Origin: Aquila chrysaetos chrysaetos
Lineage: Eukaryota > Chordata > Aves > Accipitriformes > Accipitridae
DNA: 64,000 nucleotides
Direction of reading: 5' to 3'
Assembly (NCBI RefSeq): GCF_900496995.4
Contig: NC_044011.1
Coordinates: 26,506,041-26,570,040 of the forward strand
Every line of letters begins with the position of its first letter. Position 1 is the first letter of the stretch. Shown piece by piece: positions 36,406-49,500 of the stretch. The notes under the pieces are model-generated. The model did not search any database. It was not told the DNA's origin and was given only the letters and a program-made list of their open reading frames with translations. Both the position numbers and the translations under genes were made by a program.

Positions 36406-39400
36406 CTCCATCAGTATGGAGTGAACTGGGCGCTTGGCTGGTTTCTCAGAAGCAAGACGAGACGAGTGAATAGCTCTGTAAAGCCAGCCTGTATTCTGTG
36501 CATGAGGAGAGTGAAGTCATGCTGATGGTGACAGTACTTTGTGTTGGAGAGTTCATTATTAATTGTGTTATCTAGACTTTAATGCTCTCTTTGTGGTGTA
36601 CTAAACAACCACTGTTTAACAATGCAAAGCACTCCATCTCTGGGTTAAAGAATACTTCTGGGTTCTGTCTTTCATTAAATTTGTTCTGCTGTGTGTGCAC
36701 AGCATTCCTTTCCACTTAGCCAGCTATCCTCCTAGGCTTTTAAGCAGGCCAGGCCATAAAAATATTTACATTTTTCTATAGCACTTGGTCTGTACACAGT
36801 CAAACAAGCATGGCACTCGCTAAGAAGTGGTGGGACTTGGGTTCAGTGGGAGTGTGCTGTTTTAAGCTGCAGCAGGCTGGCTTGCCTGCTCCCATCCCTG
36901 AAGTGAGGATCATCCCTGCATTTCTCATGCAGAAATGTCTCTGTTGCAATGAAACTTCTTTGCAGGCCCCAGAAAGAGGCAGTGTGTTGAAACTGCATAT
37001 CTAGACATAATTCCAAGCAGCAGATTGTTAACTTTATTTTACTTGTAGGAAAAGCTCTTCTTTGTTTTAAAGACAGATGTGGTGTTCGTTCAAGACATGT
37101 TTGACACAGTTAAAGCCCCATACATAGGAAGGAGATTATAGTAGATGCTCTCACCACTGCTTCAGGCTGTTAGGACAGTGTTAGAGGTGTCTTCTCTCTT
37201 GAGTCAGTCTTGATCCTTCACCTGCTCCCCGGCATGCTGCTTACATCAGCTCTGTGATTGATGGTGCAGAATCTGGCCTTTGGGGCTTATCTTGCTGAGC
37301 AAAGGTTTGGTGCTTCTATGTGCACGTTCGTTGTTCCCTGTTCTTTGTACCCCAGTTTCAGACCAATTGTGGCAACTAGGGGAAAAGTGAGCTCAGTGGG
37401 AGCAACCATGCTGCAGCATGGGTAGAACCGGGGGCATGTGGTCCAGTTCTGCAGCACTGGGAGTACTCACTGGTGCAGGGTTTTGCTGGAATTGACTGGA
37501 TCCAGGTGTCTCAGTTCCACTGAAATTTGGTGGGGTCCTGGCTCCAGGAACTCAGTCACATGCACCCTGCTGTTACAAGTGAGAGTTAAGTAGCTACAGA
37601 GATTTTCCAGCATGCCTGGGCACCTCACTCCTGCTAATGTCAGCATAAGATAGCAGCCTTGGCGTGTTTGAAAATCCCACTAGACATTTATTGCAACCCT
37701 GCTCAGACAAACCCCTCGGCCAAGCTCCTTTTCCTTTCGGCTGTACTGGAGTAGCCCTGGAGATAGAGGGAACAGAAATGCAGGAATTGGGCCCCAAAAG
37801 TGCTGAACTGATACCTGGTTGTCCTGAAAGACAGCAAATTCTTTCCAGATGTTAAGAAAAGTAGCTTAGCTGTCTTCCTCTGTTATGAGGCAAAACCTTG
37901 GACTGAATTTATATCAATTTATGTATTTTTTTATATATATCTATATGTATATTGCTGTAGCTAAGCACAGTACACATTACACTGTCTGATGTGTCCACTG
38001 AAAGCCAAGAAAGTTTCTGTAAAAGCCACAAGGTATTGCCCTGTTCTACTGAATGGATGTATGAATTTGATTTTATGTATCCTTTCACATATGTATGTGT
38101 GTATAAATACAAAAATATGGCTCTATAGACTTATCTATCATTCCTATAGACTCTCATCTGTCATTTCTATATATACTGTATCTATGATCTATCTATCTAT
38201 ACAGTGTAGCTCTATATTCATCTGGTATATATCCTGGCAAAGTGTTTTGGGGTTTTACAGAAATATTTCTTTGGTCTTTGTTTTGACACAGATACGTGAA
38301 GCAACTTTCCAAGATGACCCTCCAAGGAGTGCACGAAAGAGCTCTGGAGAGCTTGAGGGTGGTATGTACAGAGAGGGGCACACCTCCGAGCTGCTCTTGA
38401 CTGCCCTGAGACATCCCACTGACACTGACATTTATGTTAAATGACTTCCTGCTGATCATATTATTGCAGTAAATACTAAATGAATCTGATGTTGAATGCT
38501 TACAGTCTTACCTTTCTTGATAACTCTATGTTAATATTACATTAATTATTCCTGACTTACAATGCTGTTGAATGTTGATAAAGGCTGAATTGCTGCTTGA
38601 AATGCTGATCCTGACAGTCCTGTGGCAGGCACTAAAATGTGATTTCCAAGTCTTAGGGGAAAAGAGGGAATACATTACTACTTCTGATTAGAGGACTTCA
38701 GAAGAAACATATTCTAGTCACATCTCATGGAGCACTCGCCTGAATCCCTCTTGCTTTTAGTAGCTGATGCCTTTGCACAAGACACAAAAGGAATATACAC
38801 TTCACTTTTTTTATTTAAAATTTTATGGTGATTGCTGATGTAGAATCAGTTCAGCATGTATGAACAGTTCCCCACAAGAAAGATGCTGTGTGTACGTGGA
38901 ACAGTGGGCATTTCCTTCGCCTATGAGAGCTGACACATGGGAGTAAAGCTTGCGGAGCAAACAGAGAGACCACTTCTGACTCGTATCTCCTTCTCTGCAA
39001 TTTTGGATCTGAGCTTTTTGACTTCAGACTCTGTCATGGTCCATTTTTGTGCACTTACTGTTTATCTCGGGTATCCCTTGTGTAACACTGCCTTTTTCCT
39101 GATTTAAAGAACGTGGAAACTATGTAGCAAAGCTGAAGACTGCCAGGACTGGGAAATCACAGTGCTTAATTTCCAGTGAGTTAAGTGAAATATTGGAAGA
39201 AAAAGGGGTTGGGACAAAATTAACAACAGCACCTAAGTAGCTTAGGAAGCCTCAGCCATAAATTATTGAAAAAACCCTCTGTGGTGACCTCAAGTACTGC
39301 CTCTTTCAGCTGGGCATTCCTGCATGGGCAGATGCTCTGATGAATGCCCATCAAATGCTGTATTAATGCAGGGTCCCATCAGCTATGTTCAGCTGTTGTC

Positions 39401-40799
39401 CTCCAAAATCCCTTCCTCAGGTACTGCAGGAGGAAATAATCAGCTGTGACATTTCTCAGTACCTCCACCCCTCCCCAAAGTCTGGATGACCTGTGTGGCA
39501 GGGGAAGGGACAAGGAAGGGAGGAGAAATGTTTATAAAGTAGGATTTTGGGGAGTGGGGGGAACCTTCTTCCACTGTCCTGCACAAGCAACCCCTCCGGC
39601 CTTCACTGTAGGAAAAATATTCCATCTTTCAGAGGGTGTTTGAGGTTTCTGTTTGTTTGTTTATTTAAAAAGAAAGCATCTGGCATATGTATGCAAACAT
39701 TAATGAGTCATTTAAAATATACTCAGCACTGCATTTGTGAGGCTGTGATCTTCCAGCTAGAAGAAGAAATGTGATGGAAGGGAGTAGGCAGACCCTGAAG
39801 GACTGCTTTCCAAGCATGAGAAGGGGAGACAAATCTTATTTTTTACCTCCCTCCTCTTGCCCCCTCAGCACCATTCCCAGAAGCATTTCCAGCCCTCTAA
39901 AACCCCTTGGTGAGGACTTCGAAATCCAAGTTAAAATGACTGTCTTTGAGACCGCTGTGCCCTCCATAGAGAGCCCAACACTTGCTGGTGGGTCTCTCCA
40001 AGAAAAGCAGTTTATTTCCGGCACTGCACAGGGCCACAGATAGACTTGCCAATGAGGAGGTAGAAGGGTGGGTTGGTCTAGCTCTGTCCTTTCTGCAGTG
40101 GCAGCTGGCAGCTGGAATCAGTCAAATCAATTAAAATTCATAAATAGATGAGAAGTGAAGCTCTAAGAAGACTCAGCCACCTTCTTGGAGGTTTATGAGT
40201 AGTATGGTAGGCTGGGAATCTCTGGCTGGAGCAAGGTTCGAAGGCCAGCAGACGTGGGGATCTGTCACGATGCTGGAATTATAGGAACTTCTGGAGTTTT
40301 TACGGGACACAATTTCTTAGTATAAATTGAACATTTAAATCTTTGGCAGTGTTACACTCAAAGAATCCCAGTTTTGGGAGCAAGAACTCTTCTTGCTTTA
40401 GATTTGTTTCTGGGAAGGATGTATAACCTAAATGTCCCAACAGGAAAAAGATACTTTTATATTGGGTTACATTTTCAACATATGTTACATCAGTGGCACT
40501 ATGATTACATTGTGTTGGCTGTGCCAAGCATTTTCCTTCTGTAAATGAGCCCACGTGCTCAAAGGCTATTAGAATGAAACTGCTGTTCAAAATCAAATAC
40601 TTGATTTTGTTTACTGCTTGTTTTTGTATATTCCTGCTTCTCAGGCCTTTACTATAGAGAGGGGAACAAGAACTGAAGTAACTCTGGCACCTGGGACATG
40701 TTAAATGGAGAGAAGACTTGTGTGATCCAAGCATCTACTGAAATGTCCCCATTCACCCAGAAAGATGCTCTCTCCTGGTTTTTCCCTCTGTCCTAGTGA
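36406..40799. other. Intergenic DNA
   Basis: No gene recognised. It includes an AT- and TCTA-rich simple-repeat zone at 37.92-38.2 kb and short G-rich or purine-rich patches near 39.5 kb. The rest is unique-looking non-coding DNA. Confidence 0.55.
37926..38200 (+). repeat. AT/ATCT-rich simple-repeat zone
   Basis: Contains TTTTTTTATATATATCTATA near 37926, and a short ATCTATCTATCTAT run at 38187-38200 after a stretch of degenerate CTAT units. It looks like a decayed microsatellite region with unique sequence between. Confidence 0.6.
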
Positions 40800-40824
40800 A
40801 CTCATTCATCCTCCCAATTGCAAA

Positions 40825-41060
40825 TGCAAAGCATTTGACACTGTCACGCACAACGTCCTTGTGTCTAATTTGGAGAGACATGGATTTGATGGATGGACCA
40901 CTCGGTGGATAAGGAATTGGCTGGATGGTCACACTTAAAGGATTGTGGTCAACAGCTTGATGTCCAAGTGGAGAGCAGTAACAAGCGGTGTTCCTCAGGG
41001 GTCGGTACTGGGACTGGTGCTGTTTAACATCTTTGTTGGCGACATGGACAGTGGGATTTT
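40825..41060 (+). mobile_element. CR1 LINE reverse-transcriptase fragment, plus strand
   Basis: The plus-strand frame reads [19 protein letters not shown], then [10 protein letters not shown], a stop, then [20 protein letters not shown] and [10 protein letters not shown]. The block [17 protein letters not shown] is diagnostic of the CR1-clade reverse transcriptase. Apart from the single stop (about 40936-40938) the frame is continuous. It ends just before the expected FADD catalytic motif, where the sequence becomes unrelated. It is a dead internal fragment, with no endonuclease domain or 3' end next to it. Confidence 0.92.
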
Positions 41061-41849
41061 GGTGGTTGTCTCTTTTAGTGCTGCTTGTAAGGCTGAAAAA
41101 GGACTGATGCTTGGGCAAGAGGGAGCAGATATCCAGTCCCAGAGCTAGAAATATGAGGGATGAATGAAAGAGTGGAAGAACAGGTAAATTTTTCTACAGA
41201 TGGCAATGTTTGCTGAAGGGGCCACAAAGCATGTGATGAAGAGTGCGTCTACAGGATGCATTTCTGCATCCAGGCTGGAGTGATAATTAATCTTTTGTGA
41301 TTCTGACAGATGCCTGCAGAGGAGCAGAAACAAAAGATCACGGTCTGACAGTGATTAATGCATCGTTATTTGTCAGACTAAGAATTTTGGAAGTGGGTAA
41401 ATAAGCTGTAGGCCAGGCTGTTGATTGTGTTTGAGAACACTGCAGAGGATTACAGCGTGGGGGGAGCTAGGGTTCAGGACTTATTTACCACAGGCACTTA
41501 TTATGTTTGTTACTTGTCTGAAACTACCCTGTTCCCAGAACAGGAGGAGAGGAGGGAAAATGGGCGTACAATTTCTGAAACAAAGCTCTGCTTCAAGCTT
41601 TGGTTATGCTGAAAAAATGGCAAAAGACAGAGTCAACCCCAGCCTATGTTGCCCTGACATCCTCGTGGGGTATGGAGGTGGCTGGACAATGGCTGCTACC
41701 ATTGTCCAAGACACTGCAACACTGCGAAGCATCTGTGAAGGAGGGAAACATGGTTCTTGCTGTATATATTCACAGCTGTGGATGGTGGCTTTAAGGTAAC
41801 TGAAGGATCTGCAGTGCTGTGTGGTCTGCTGGAGAATGCTTCGGCCTTG

Positions 41850-42540
41850 ATCCAAGAAAGGCCTTGTAGCCGCTGAACGCCTGTCATTCCCTGCCAGGCG
41901 CCAAGGCTGCTGTGGCGCACCAGCCAAGCCACAGGCCTGGGGCGAAGGGCAAGGCCCCGCTTGCTTCGTGGGAACTGCCTGGGGGCAGGCGATGCCCCAC
42001 TGGGTGCCTTTCCCAACTGGTTCAGTCTCATGCTTCCTCTCCCTCTTGCACTGCCCTGGGGCTTGCTGTGTCTTGCTCCCTGTGAGGTGGCTGGGGAGTG
42101 GGGGGGCTGTTGGGGAGCTCCTTGTGCCCCACAGGGCAGGTAGCAGACAGGATGGGAGCTGCACGGGGCAGCACATAGGGTTGGGTGCTCCCACGGAGAG
42201 CTCATCCTCTTGTGCTGCTGCAGCAAAAGGCATTTCTTGGGGGGTGGTAGTGCTTATCACCATGTTTCACCTGCAGGCTGTGTCACAGTGTGCTCCTGCT
42301 GCACCTCCCGGGGTGGTTCCTGCTGGGGATGGGGGCAGCGCTGCCAGCCCCAGCCCCAGCCCCGGGCAGCAATGCCAGACCTGGCAGCACTCAGGTGTGA
42401 GCTGGAGTGGAGATGTTTGGACTGGAGCAGCTCTGGACACGCTTGGGAGCGGGTTAACAGCTGCCTATGGAGGCTGAGAGCTGAACCAGGAGGCAGCAGG
42501 CAAGTTCAGGCACCTCCAGGGCTCAGCAGCAGCTGAACCA
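41850..42540. other. GC-rich segment with a CCCCAG run
   Basis: Base composition is clearly higher in G+C than the flanks, with some CpG (for example near 41870-41915) but not as dense as the TMEM17 island. It contains CCAGCCCCAGCCCCAGCCCC at about 42346-42365. It supports open frames of 219 codons (minus, 41604-42263) and 169 codons (plus, 41968-42477). These overlap each other and match no family I know. It may be a weak regulatory island or plain low-complexity DNA. Confidence 0.4.
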
Positions 42541-43519
42541 GAGTATGGAGCTCCCAGATTGCACTTTTCAACCAAGATGCCCAAATTCTGCCAAAATCTT
42601 GCTTAAGCTGCCTATGGTATTTGCAGGTTTTGTTTTTATTTTAATGGTGGCAGCCTTTAATCTCTGTGGCTCCCATTCTCCTTGTGTAAGATGGGGCTAC
42701 TTATGCTCAACCCTGTTTTGCAAAGAGTGCTGCTATCTCTGGGTGAATGTTCCTGTAGACAACCACAATATTTAACATATAGCATCGCTCTGTGGCTCTG
42801 CCCAATTCTTGTATCGGTTTCCAAGCTTCTTAATGCCTGTACCTTGGGTCTGAGATGTTTGTCAGTTAGTTTTTGGAAGAGGCGTTTGCCCAGGAGTAAA
42901 TCTCCACAAAGGGCTGGGGAAAGAGGATGGCTGTAAGCCCTCGTTAACCTTAATTAGTATGGCACAAACAGGGTAGGGGCTGCACACATCCCTTCACCTC
43001 GAGCATCCAGCACTGCACAGGACCCATTGCTCAGCACTGTGCGCAGAACCGGCATCGAAGTATTAGTTATAGTCGCACATGGCAATCCTGTGTTTGCTGA
43101 TTTTCTTCTGGGTGTCTGAATAGAAGTGCTTTAATCCTTTCAGGTCTTGGTATGAAAAGCTGTTTGCAACCTCTATCCCACGCTGGTGATGAATATAACG
43201 GTCCGATCCCACTCTCCTGACTGCCCATATCAGAAGCTCTCTTGGGCCTGTTGCAGCTCTCCTCCAGCCCCAGCTCCAGCTCCCAGTTTCAGTCCTAGAA
43301 TGTTTTATTTTGTTTGCTGGCCATTTCCTCTAGTACTCATGTTGTCATTCACTGGGACTAGTACTGCCCCATTTCTTCTCCAGAGTAATGCAAAGCAAAC
43401 CAGCCTCCCAGGCAGGGCTCAATGCCCACATGGGCATCCAGCCTGCACCATCAAGAGGCTGCTCAAAACCTTTCAGGACTGACCTCCATGCCATGAAAAT
43501 ATGGAGCCACGTTCTTGGG

Positions 43520-43570
43520 CTGATGTAAACTGATGTAGCTCCATTGATGTTGATCCAGCTTATACAAGCC
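43520..43570 (+). repeat. Old sauropsid repeat remnant (TAGCTCCATTGA type)
   Basis: GGGCTGATGTAAACTGATGT followed by AGCTCCATTGATGTTGATCC resembles the reptile repeat whose core reads tgatttaca..., 'agctccattgacttcaatgg'. Boundaries and family are uncertain. Confidence 0.35.
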
Positions 43571-46438
43571 AAAAATATGCCTTAGAGTAAATGAATCATT
43601 CTGCTGAAATGTAGCCAGCTCTGAAGCATACCTGTCCTATGGGGATGCTGAGAAGTTGCTTCCATCCTTTTTGGCTGATAATCCACAAACAAGCCACAAA
43701 TCTGGCATGGAAGAAAGGCTGTAGTGTAATGCCTGAGTCACTTTACCCACTATAAATTGTCACCAGTTCTGGAGAGAGATGCAGCAGCTGTTTAGCAGAA
43801 TGTAGCCCAGGTGGAAGAGATGGTCTTGTTATTTATGCAGCTCCATAAATGAACTCACTGCTTTGCAAAATAATAGCCCTTCCTTGAGCAGTTTCCAATG
43901 CAACTTGCTCTAGAGCAAAGCGGGACTGGGCTGCCATGAGCCCAGTGATGTTGCAAGGAAAGTCCCAGCCACTCCAAAGGCCATAGGAGCAAGCCCTGCA
44001 AGAAAGAGTGTGGTGTTACCAGTGGGGCCACAAATGCATGGCAGTGCATCAGAAAGGAGACAGGTAAGTGCAAGGTAGGGGGAAGAAGCTACACTCAATG
44101 TAGCTCTTTTGCTCTCTTGCAGGAGAGGTGAGGAAAAGAATTGCTCCGTCTTGCAGCTGCAGATGTGAGGCATGGAGGTTAAAGGCCAGATCTGAAACAG
44201 ATTTAGGCCTATGCAAAACAAGATGCCCCAAGACATGTTTCCTCATGGGGGCCAGAGCCAGCATGGCTGAACAGCTCTCCCAGAGGGACCTGCTTTGCTG
44301 CAGGAAGATGCTGCCCAGGACAGTAACATTTCTGTTACTAGAGCTAAGGTAACATTTTTCAGATTCCCCTGGATTCAAGGGTTTTTGACATCTGGTCACA
44401 TCCATCTTTTGTCTTTTTTTTTTTTTCTTTTTTGAAATTCCCTCTTTTCTCAGGGGGAGCCCAACTTGCAGGTACCAGGAGGCTTTTCTCATGGTTAGGA
44501 GTAGGGCTGCAGGACCATGAGCTCTGACTCCACACCAAAAGGGAGAAGGAGGTGGAGCAAGAGGGAGGCAGGCTACTAGATGCTGTGAACCTGGGCTTTC
44601 CCCAGGGTTGTTCATGTATGTGATCACAGTTTTTTTCCAATGTGAAATGCATCAGCAGCCATGTTAGGTGATGGGGCAGGAGCAAGCATTGCCAGTGCTA
44701 CAAAGCTGCGCCCTGGAAAGAGCTGCCATGATCTGAAAGTGGAGTTTATTAACTCCAGATTTTCACAGTGTAGCTGGCACACCAACAATATGGTCCAAAC
44801 ACAAAGAATCACTTGCAGATATAAATCAGGGGAAGGCATCTCCAAAGGCTCCTGCTAGCCTGAGTCATGCACAGCCACTGCGCCAAGTGCCAGCTGCTGA
44901 ACAGCAGCAGGCCTGCAGCTGGGTCACAGGCACCAAGCCCTGGGGGCATTACTGATTGCCTGATTAGCAAAACCACTAAGAATGGCAGCTGCTTCACTGA
45001 CTACAGAGCACAGGTGTCTTAAACAGTGGGCTTGTCCCTTACTTATAGGCCAAGGGAGCTTGGGCTAGTTGCTCAGTTAATAGGGGAAAAGGAGAAGGTG
45101 AGTTATAGGTCTTGTGGTGGCTTAGTTGAGGAGAGGCCTTAGGGAATAGCTAAGGGATTTACCCCTGACAAAGGAATTAGGGCAATAGCTATCACTGTCC
45201 CAGCCATCATAACCCTCTGCCTGTTTTGAGATGTTTAGAAATACCTTTACTGCCTTTTTGTCTACAGGAGCAGATGGAAAGGCTGGAAAGGTTACCTCCT
45301 ACTGCTGCTTGATGCGGTCCCTCAGCTGGAAATAACTGTCCCTGGAGCTGAGCCAGTAGGGTGAAAATGTGTGTGCACCCTTTGTCTGCACTGGCACAGC
45401 ATCAGTCTTCCTGCGGGGAAGGGTCGGAGTCTGAGCCTCCCCTCGTGTTGCTGTAGTGGACTTGCACTCACCCTGCTGGCTAGGGGCTTAAAGCTTCTAG
45501 CTATGCTTGGAAGAGAACCCTTCATTTTGTACTATGTCCTTCAGAAAGGTTTAGGAGAGGGTTGGATACAGCAATAACAGCTGACAGGGTGGGGAAAACA
45601 GTAAACAGTTTTGCAAGCAACTCTCTTGCTGTGCTCCTCCTGTGTGATACGTTTTTCACCTTTTGACTTCACTGCAAATGCTGCTTGAGCTCATTAGCAT
45701 GTGCTAGCTTTATAGGAGGTAAATGTGTAATTCTGTCTTTTTTTTTCTTTTTTTGAACAGGGGAAAGGCCGTATTTGGGGCCTGATGTTAGGTCAGAATT
45801 GGAACTGAAAGTTTGAAAACAAAGCTTTTTCCCCCCAAAGTGGTGCTCTAAGCTAGTCCCTCGGCCTTGTACTCAGGTAAGGGCTCTAAGACTGTTGAGC
45901 ACTGAAAAAATTTGCTTGCTGCTGCTAAATACAGTAGGACTCAGGTGAATGGTTTTTGCTGTTCAATTCTGTCCTGAACTTGCTACTTTTCATGTCCTTT
46001 TTAATAACTGATTATCTTGAACCTTCCCATTTTTCTTGGAGTATAAACTTTTTGTGGGGGCACTTGCCTGTTTGCCTCCACCCTGTAGATCGTGGTGTTA
46101 ATCTTTGACTGGGACCTTGTTGGTATTTCTACAGAGTAAATAGAGTTATCAAATATATTCAGAACTTAAAATTCAGGTGAGAGCAGCTTGTGTGGGTGCA
46201 GGGATGTGCATAGCAGAGAGAGGCAGAATAAAAGTTCAGTTATTTTTCTTTTATTTTGTGTTGCAGGACAAATATTCCAAAAAATGAAGGCTTTTCCACA
46301 TGTTTTCTATAACCAGCCAAATAAAATATTATGTTTTAAAGCATTCAGGGTCAGAGGAATAACTCAGGCTCCGGGCTTAGCATTTTTTCTTCCTCACAAT
46401 AGCTTCTGCTGAATGATAATCTTTAAAACTATGCATGT

Positions 46439-46500
46439 GGGGGGCCAGATCCTGACCTCCATTGCATCTGCTCTGCACTGCTGCAAAAAATGCAGAGCAG
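46439..46500 (+). repeat. Old sauropsid repeat remnant (ggccagatcctgacctcc type)
   Basis: GGGGGGCCAGATCCTGACCT followed by CCATTGC resembles the end of an old reptilian interspersed repeat; the next 40 bases are too diverged to follow. It shares the GGCCAGAT head with 18338-18385. Confidence 0.3.
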
Positions 46501-49500
46501 GCAGAAAGTTAGCTTAGCTGGATTGCTGGAGATTACCCTGACCCAGTTTGTCAGCTGTGGTGCAGGAGACTGGGCACTGTGACCAGAGTATGGCAGAAGG
46601 AAGAGAATTTGTTGTGATGCTTACCTATTTTGGGTACGTGTTGGGTGGGGTGGATATCCCCCTGTTAGCACGTTAAGGGTGAAGTGGTCCCTAGCTACTC
46701 TCGCAACAGGGCTCTGGCGCTTGGCAGCAGCCAGAGCTATAGCTTTGACTGTTTTTCTGGATATACGTGTCATTGCCCTATGAGAAATGCATGTGTTACA
46801 CAAAGCATAGCTTATACAGCTTTCTCATGTGGATGTTTCTTGATGCAAACTTCAGAGAGTGTTTCGTTGCTAGGTAGCAATCTAGAGCAAGCGCAGCAGC
46901 TGGGGGTAATCCTGCTGCAGTCTTCCCGGTGATCGAGTCTGGGTACAACCACACACATTTCTGTCATGAAGCGATCTCCTGTAAATGTTTCCTGGAGCAC
47001 GTTTTCCTTTTAGCAGCAAGCATGGGCATTTGCTGTATTGGAGGGCCACCCTGGTGTCTAACTCAGTGCTGGTTGCTACAAGCAGTGGCAACTTTTTCTG
47101 CATTTAAACAGAGAAAATCAAAGTGGAGTGGGCTGGAGCTATTCATAGAGCATGCTGTCTTTGAGTAACCCAGCCTTTTTCTTCAAAGACTCTGAATAGA
47201 TTGGTTTATATGGCTTTTTTTTCACTGTTTAAAATTGATATCTTGTTTTAACAATAATTCAGTCTTGGCTAGTTTATTTAAAAAAAAAAAAAAGTCTGCA
47301 TTGAGTTTACCCATGATTATCCACCTCTGGAATTCCAGTTTTGCCTATTCTCCATTTTCTCACAAATCGACAGTAGTCTGAGATTTCCTCAGAGGCATGA
47401 ATCCTGAAACGGAGAATAAGGAGGAAATTTCAGTTTTCATTACAATGTAATATTGAAAAGCATACTCTTTTCTTTTGTAATGATGGAGAAAAGATTGAAA
47501 ACGAGAGCTGAATGTACTCCACAGGCTGAGGAACCAGAAAATAATGAATAAAGAACCCCAAATTAATTGAGATTTTTTTGTTTGCTTGGGTTTTTCTGTT
47601 TTTAAACTAGCAGTGGGATTTAAGAGACCTCATTGGCACATTTATCCTTAGCAATGGGCAATGCTGGGATCCTACTGAATACTGCAGGACAGCTGCTCCA
47701 AATTGCTCTGCATTTTCCCTCATCATTAGTCCCTTAACCTGCTGAAGGTCCTTCCTCCTCTTTCTACCCTGATGCAATTTCTCTTTGATTTCATTTACTG
47801 AAGCCTGGAGAGCTCATCTGTGTAGGGAAGCTCCCTTTGAGTTTGCTTCTGTTACTTGTGCTTGTACGACCTAGACGAGCCTGCAGCTTGCAGGATATGT
47901 GCCTGATGACTGTGCCTTTCACAGGCATTTCCCACAAGATAGGGGTCTGCTCCTGGAGTGGATTGCTGCAGGACATGAATAGATTTCCTTGATGCGCTCA
48001 TCCAAAACTGGGTGATAAATGGCCATGCTTGGTAAAATACCAGCCTCTTTTGAGGATTGCTGGTGGTGGTGAACCTCCTTGCCCTGCTGGCTGGACTTCC
48101 TGGCAGTTCGTGCTTGGTGCTGCTGCCTGATTGCCCACCTGACTAGCTCCAAGGGAGCGAGCCTTAGGTTCCCCTTTGGCACTGGAGATCCCCAGGGCCG
48201 CAGGAGGCTGCCTGACCCCATGGCCAGAAGCAGCTATGGCCATAGGAGGCTAGTATGATTTCAGAGTGTTGGTGTCTGCAGGCTCCCTTTCGGTGTGTGT
48301 CCTGTTTTAACTTTATGATCTGGCAGTGCTGGCTCTCCTCAGCTTTTTAAGTAGCCAGCCCTGCGTGGCCCTGGTGTTTCCTGGTAGACTTTCCAAGGTG
48401 GCAGTTGGGGAGAAGTGCTGTGACTGAAATTACTTTCTTCCCTTGTCATCCTGCAGAGAGGGGCAGCTTGCCCTGAGGAGCACCCTATCTTGCCGTGGGC
48501 TGAGCCCGTGACCTGACTGCACATGTTGTGATACCTCTTCCCCTGGGGCTACTCTGCGTGCCAGGTGGCTGTGAACCACACTGTGGGTGCCAAGCATCTC
48601 TACAGGTGGAGAAAAATCCCAGGGAAGGAGGGTAAAAGCACAGGTACTTTCTTGCTGCACCTTAAGACCTTTTTGCCAGGACTTTGCTGTTTTGCTGCTA
48701 GTAAAGAGAATTGTATTTTTTCTCTGTCTCCTCCCAGATTTCTGCAAGAATGCATGCTGTTCCCTACCCATTTCATGCATCCTGCTCTGCAGCCCAATCA
48801 AAACCCCACTTAGGAGGAACAGTGCTAATCCTGGATCTCTTGTTCCTACCAGCATGCATCAACCAGTTGGGCTGCTGCTGATGTGGGGAGGCACAGCTCT
48901 ACCTTCTTTGCTCCTGAGCACTTTCTGCTGCTGGCTTTGCTTGTCTACTTGCTGTTTATAGTAAGGACTCATTAGAGATGTAAACTCATTAATCATACCC
49001 AAGCCACACTTCCCTGGTTCCACTTATAGTGTCTTCCCTCTCTATTCCTTTTCACAGCTCCCACCTTAGTCAGTACTCAGTTCTTGGCATCTGGGCTTTG
49101 TTTTTATTTAAGCTTGGAACTGATAAAGCATGAGAAAAGGGGAAAATTCAGAAAGGCAGACCAATATAATAAGCAAAGTGTATGCAGGGTACATTTAATG
49201 TTAGACTACTTGGCCTAAAGTGTATGGGCAGAAGACTGGCAGCAAAGATATTGCATTAATTGAAATAGAGACCATTTACCCTAAAAAGTTAAAAGGCACA
49301 GGACATACAAACAGGAGCCCTTTCATCCTCTTGGGACTTCTTGTGTCCTGCCAGCAGCCGAGATTGCTTTCCTGCCCTTAGCACTGGTCAGTCCAGTGCT
49401 GATCCTCGGCCACCAGCCTGGCTGGGAGTCCCATGGGCAGCCCACAAGAGGAGGGGAAGCGATGTGAAATCTAAAAGTCTCTGCAGAGGTATTTAGGTGC

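Noticed and set aside
44049..44685. 192- and 108-codon minus-strand ORFs
   Set aside because: They read through a T-rich tract on the plus strand (poly-Lys in frame) and match no family.
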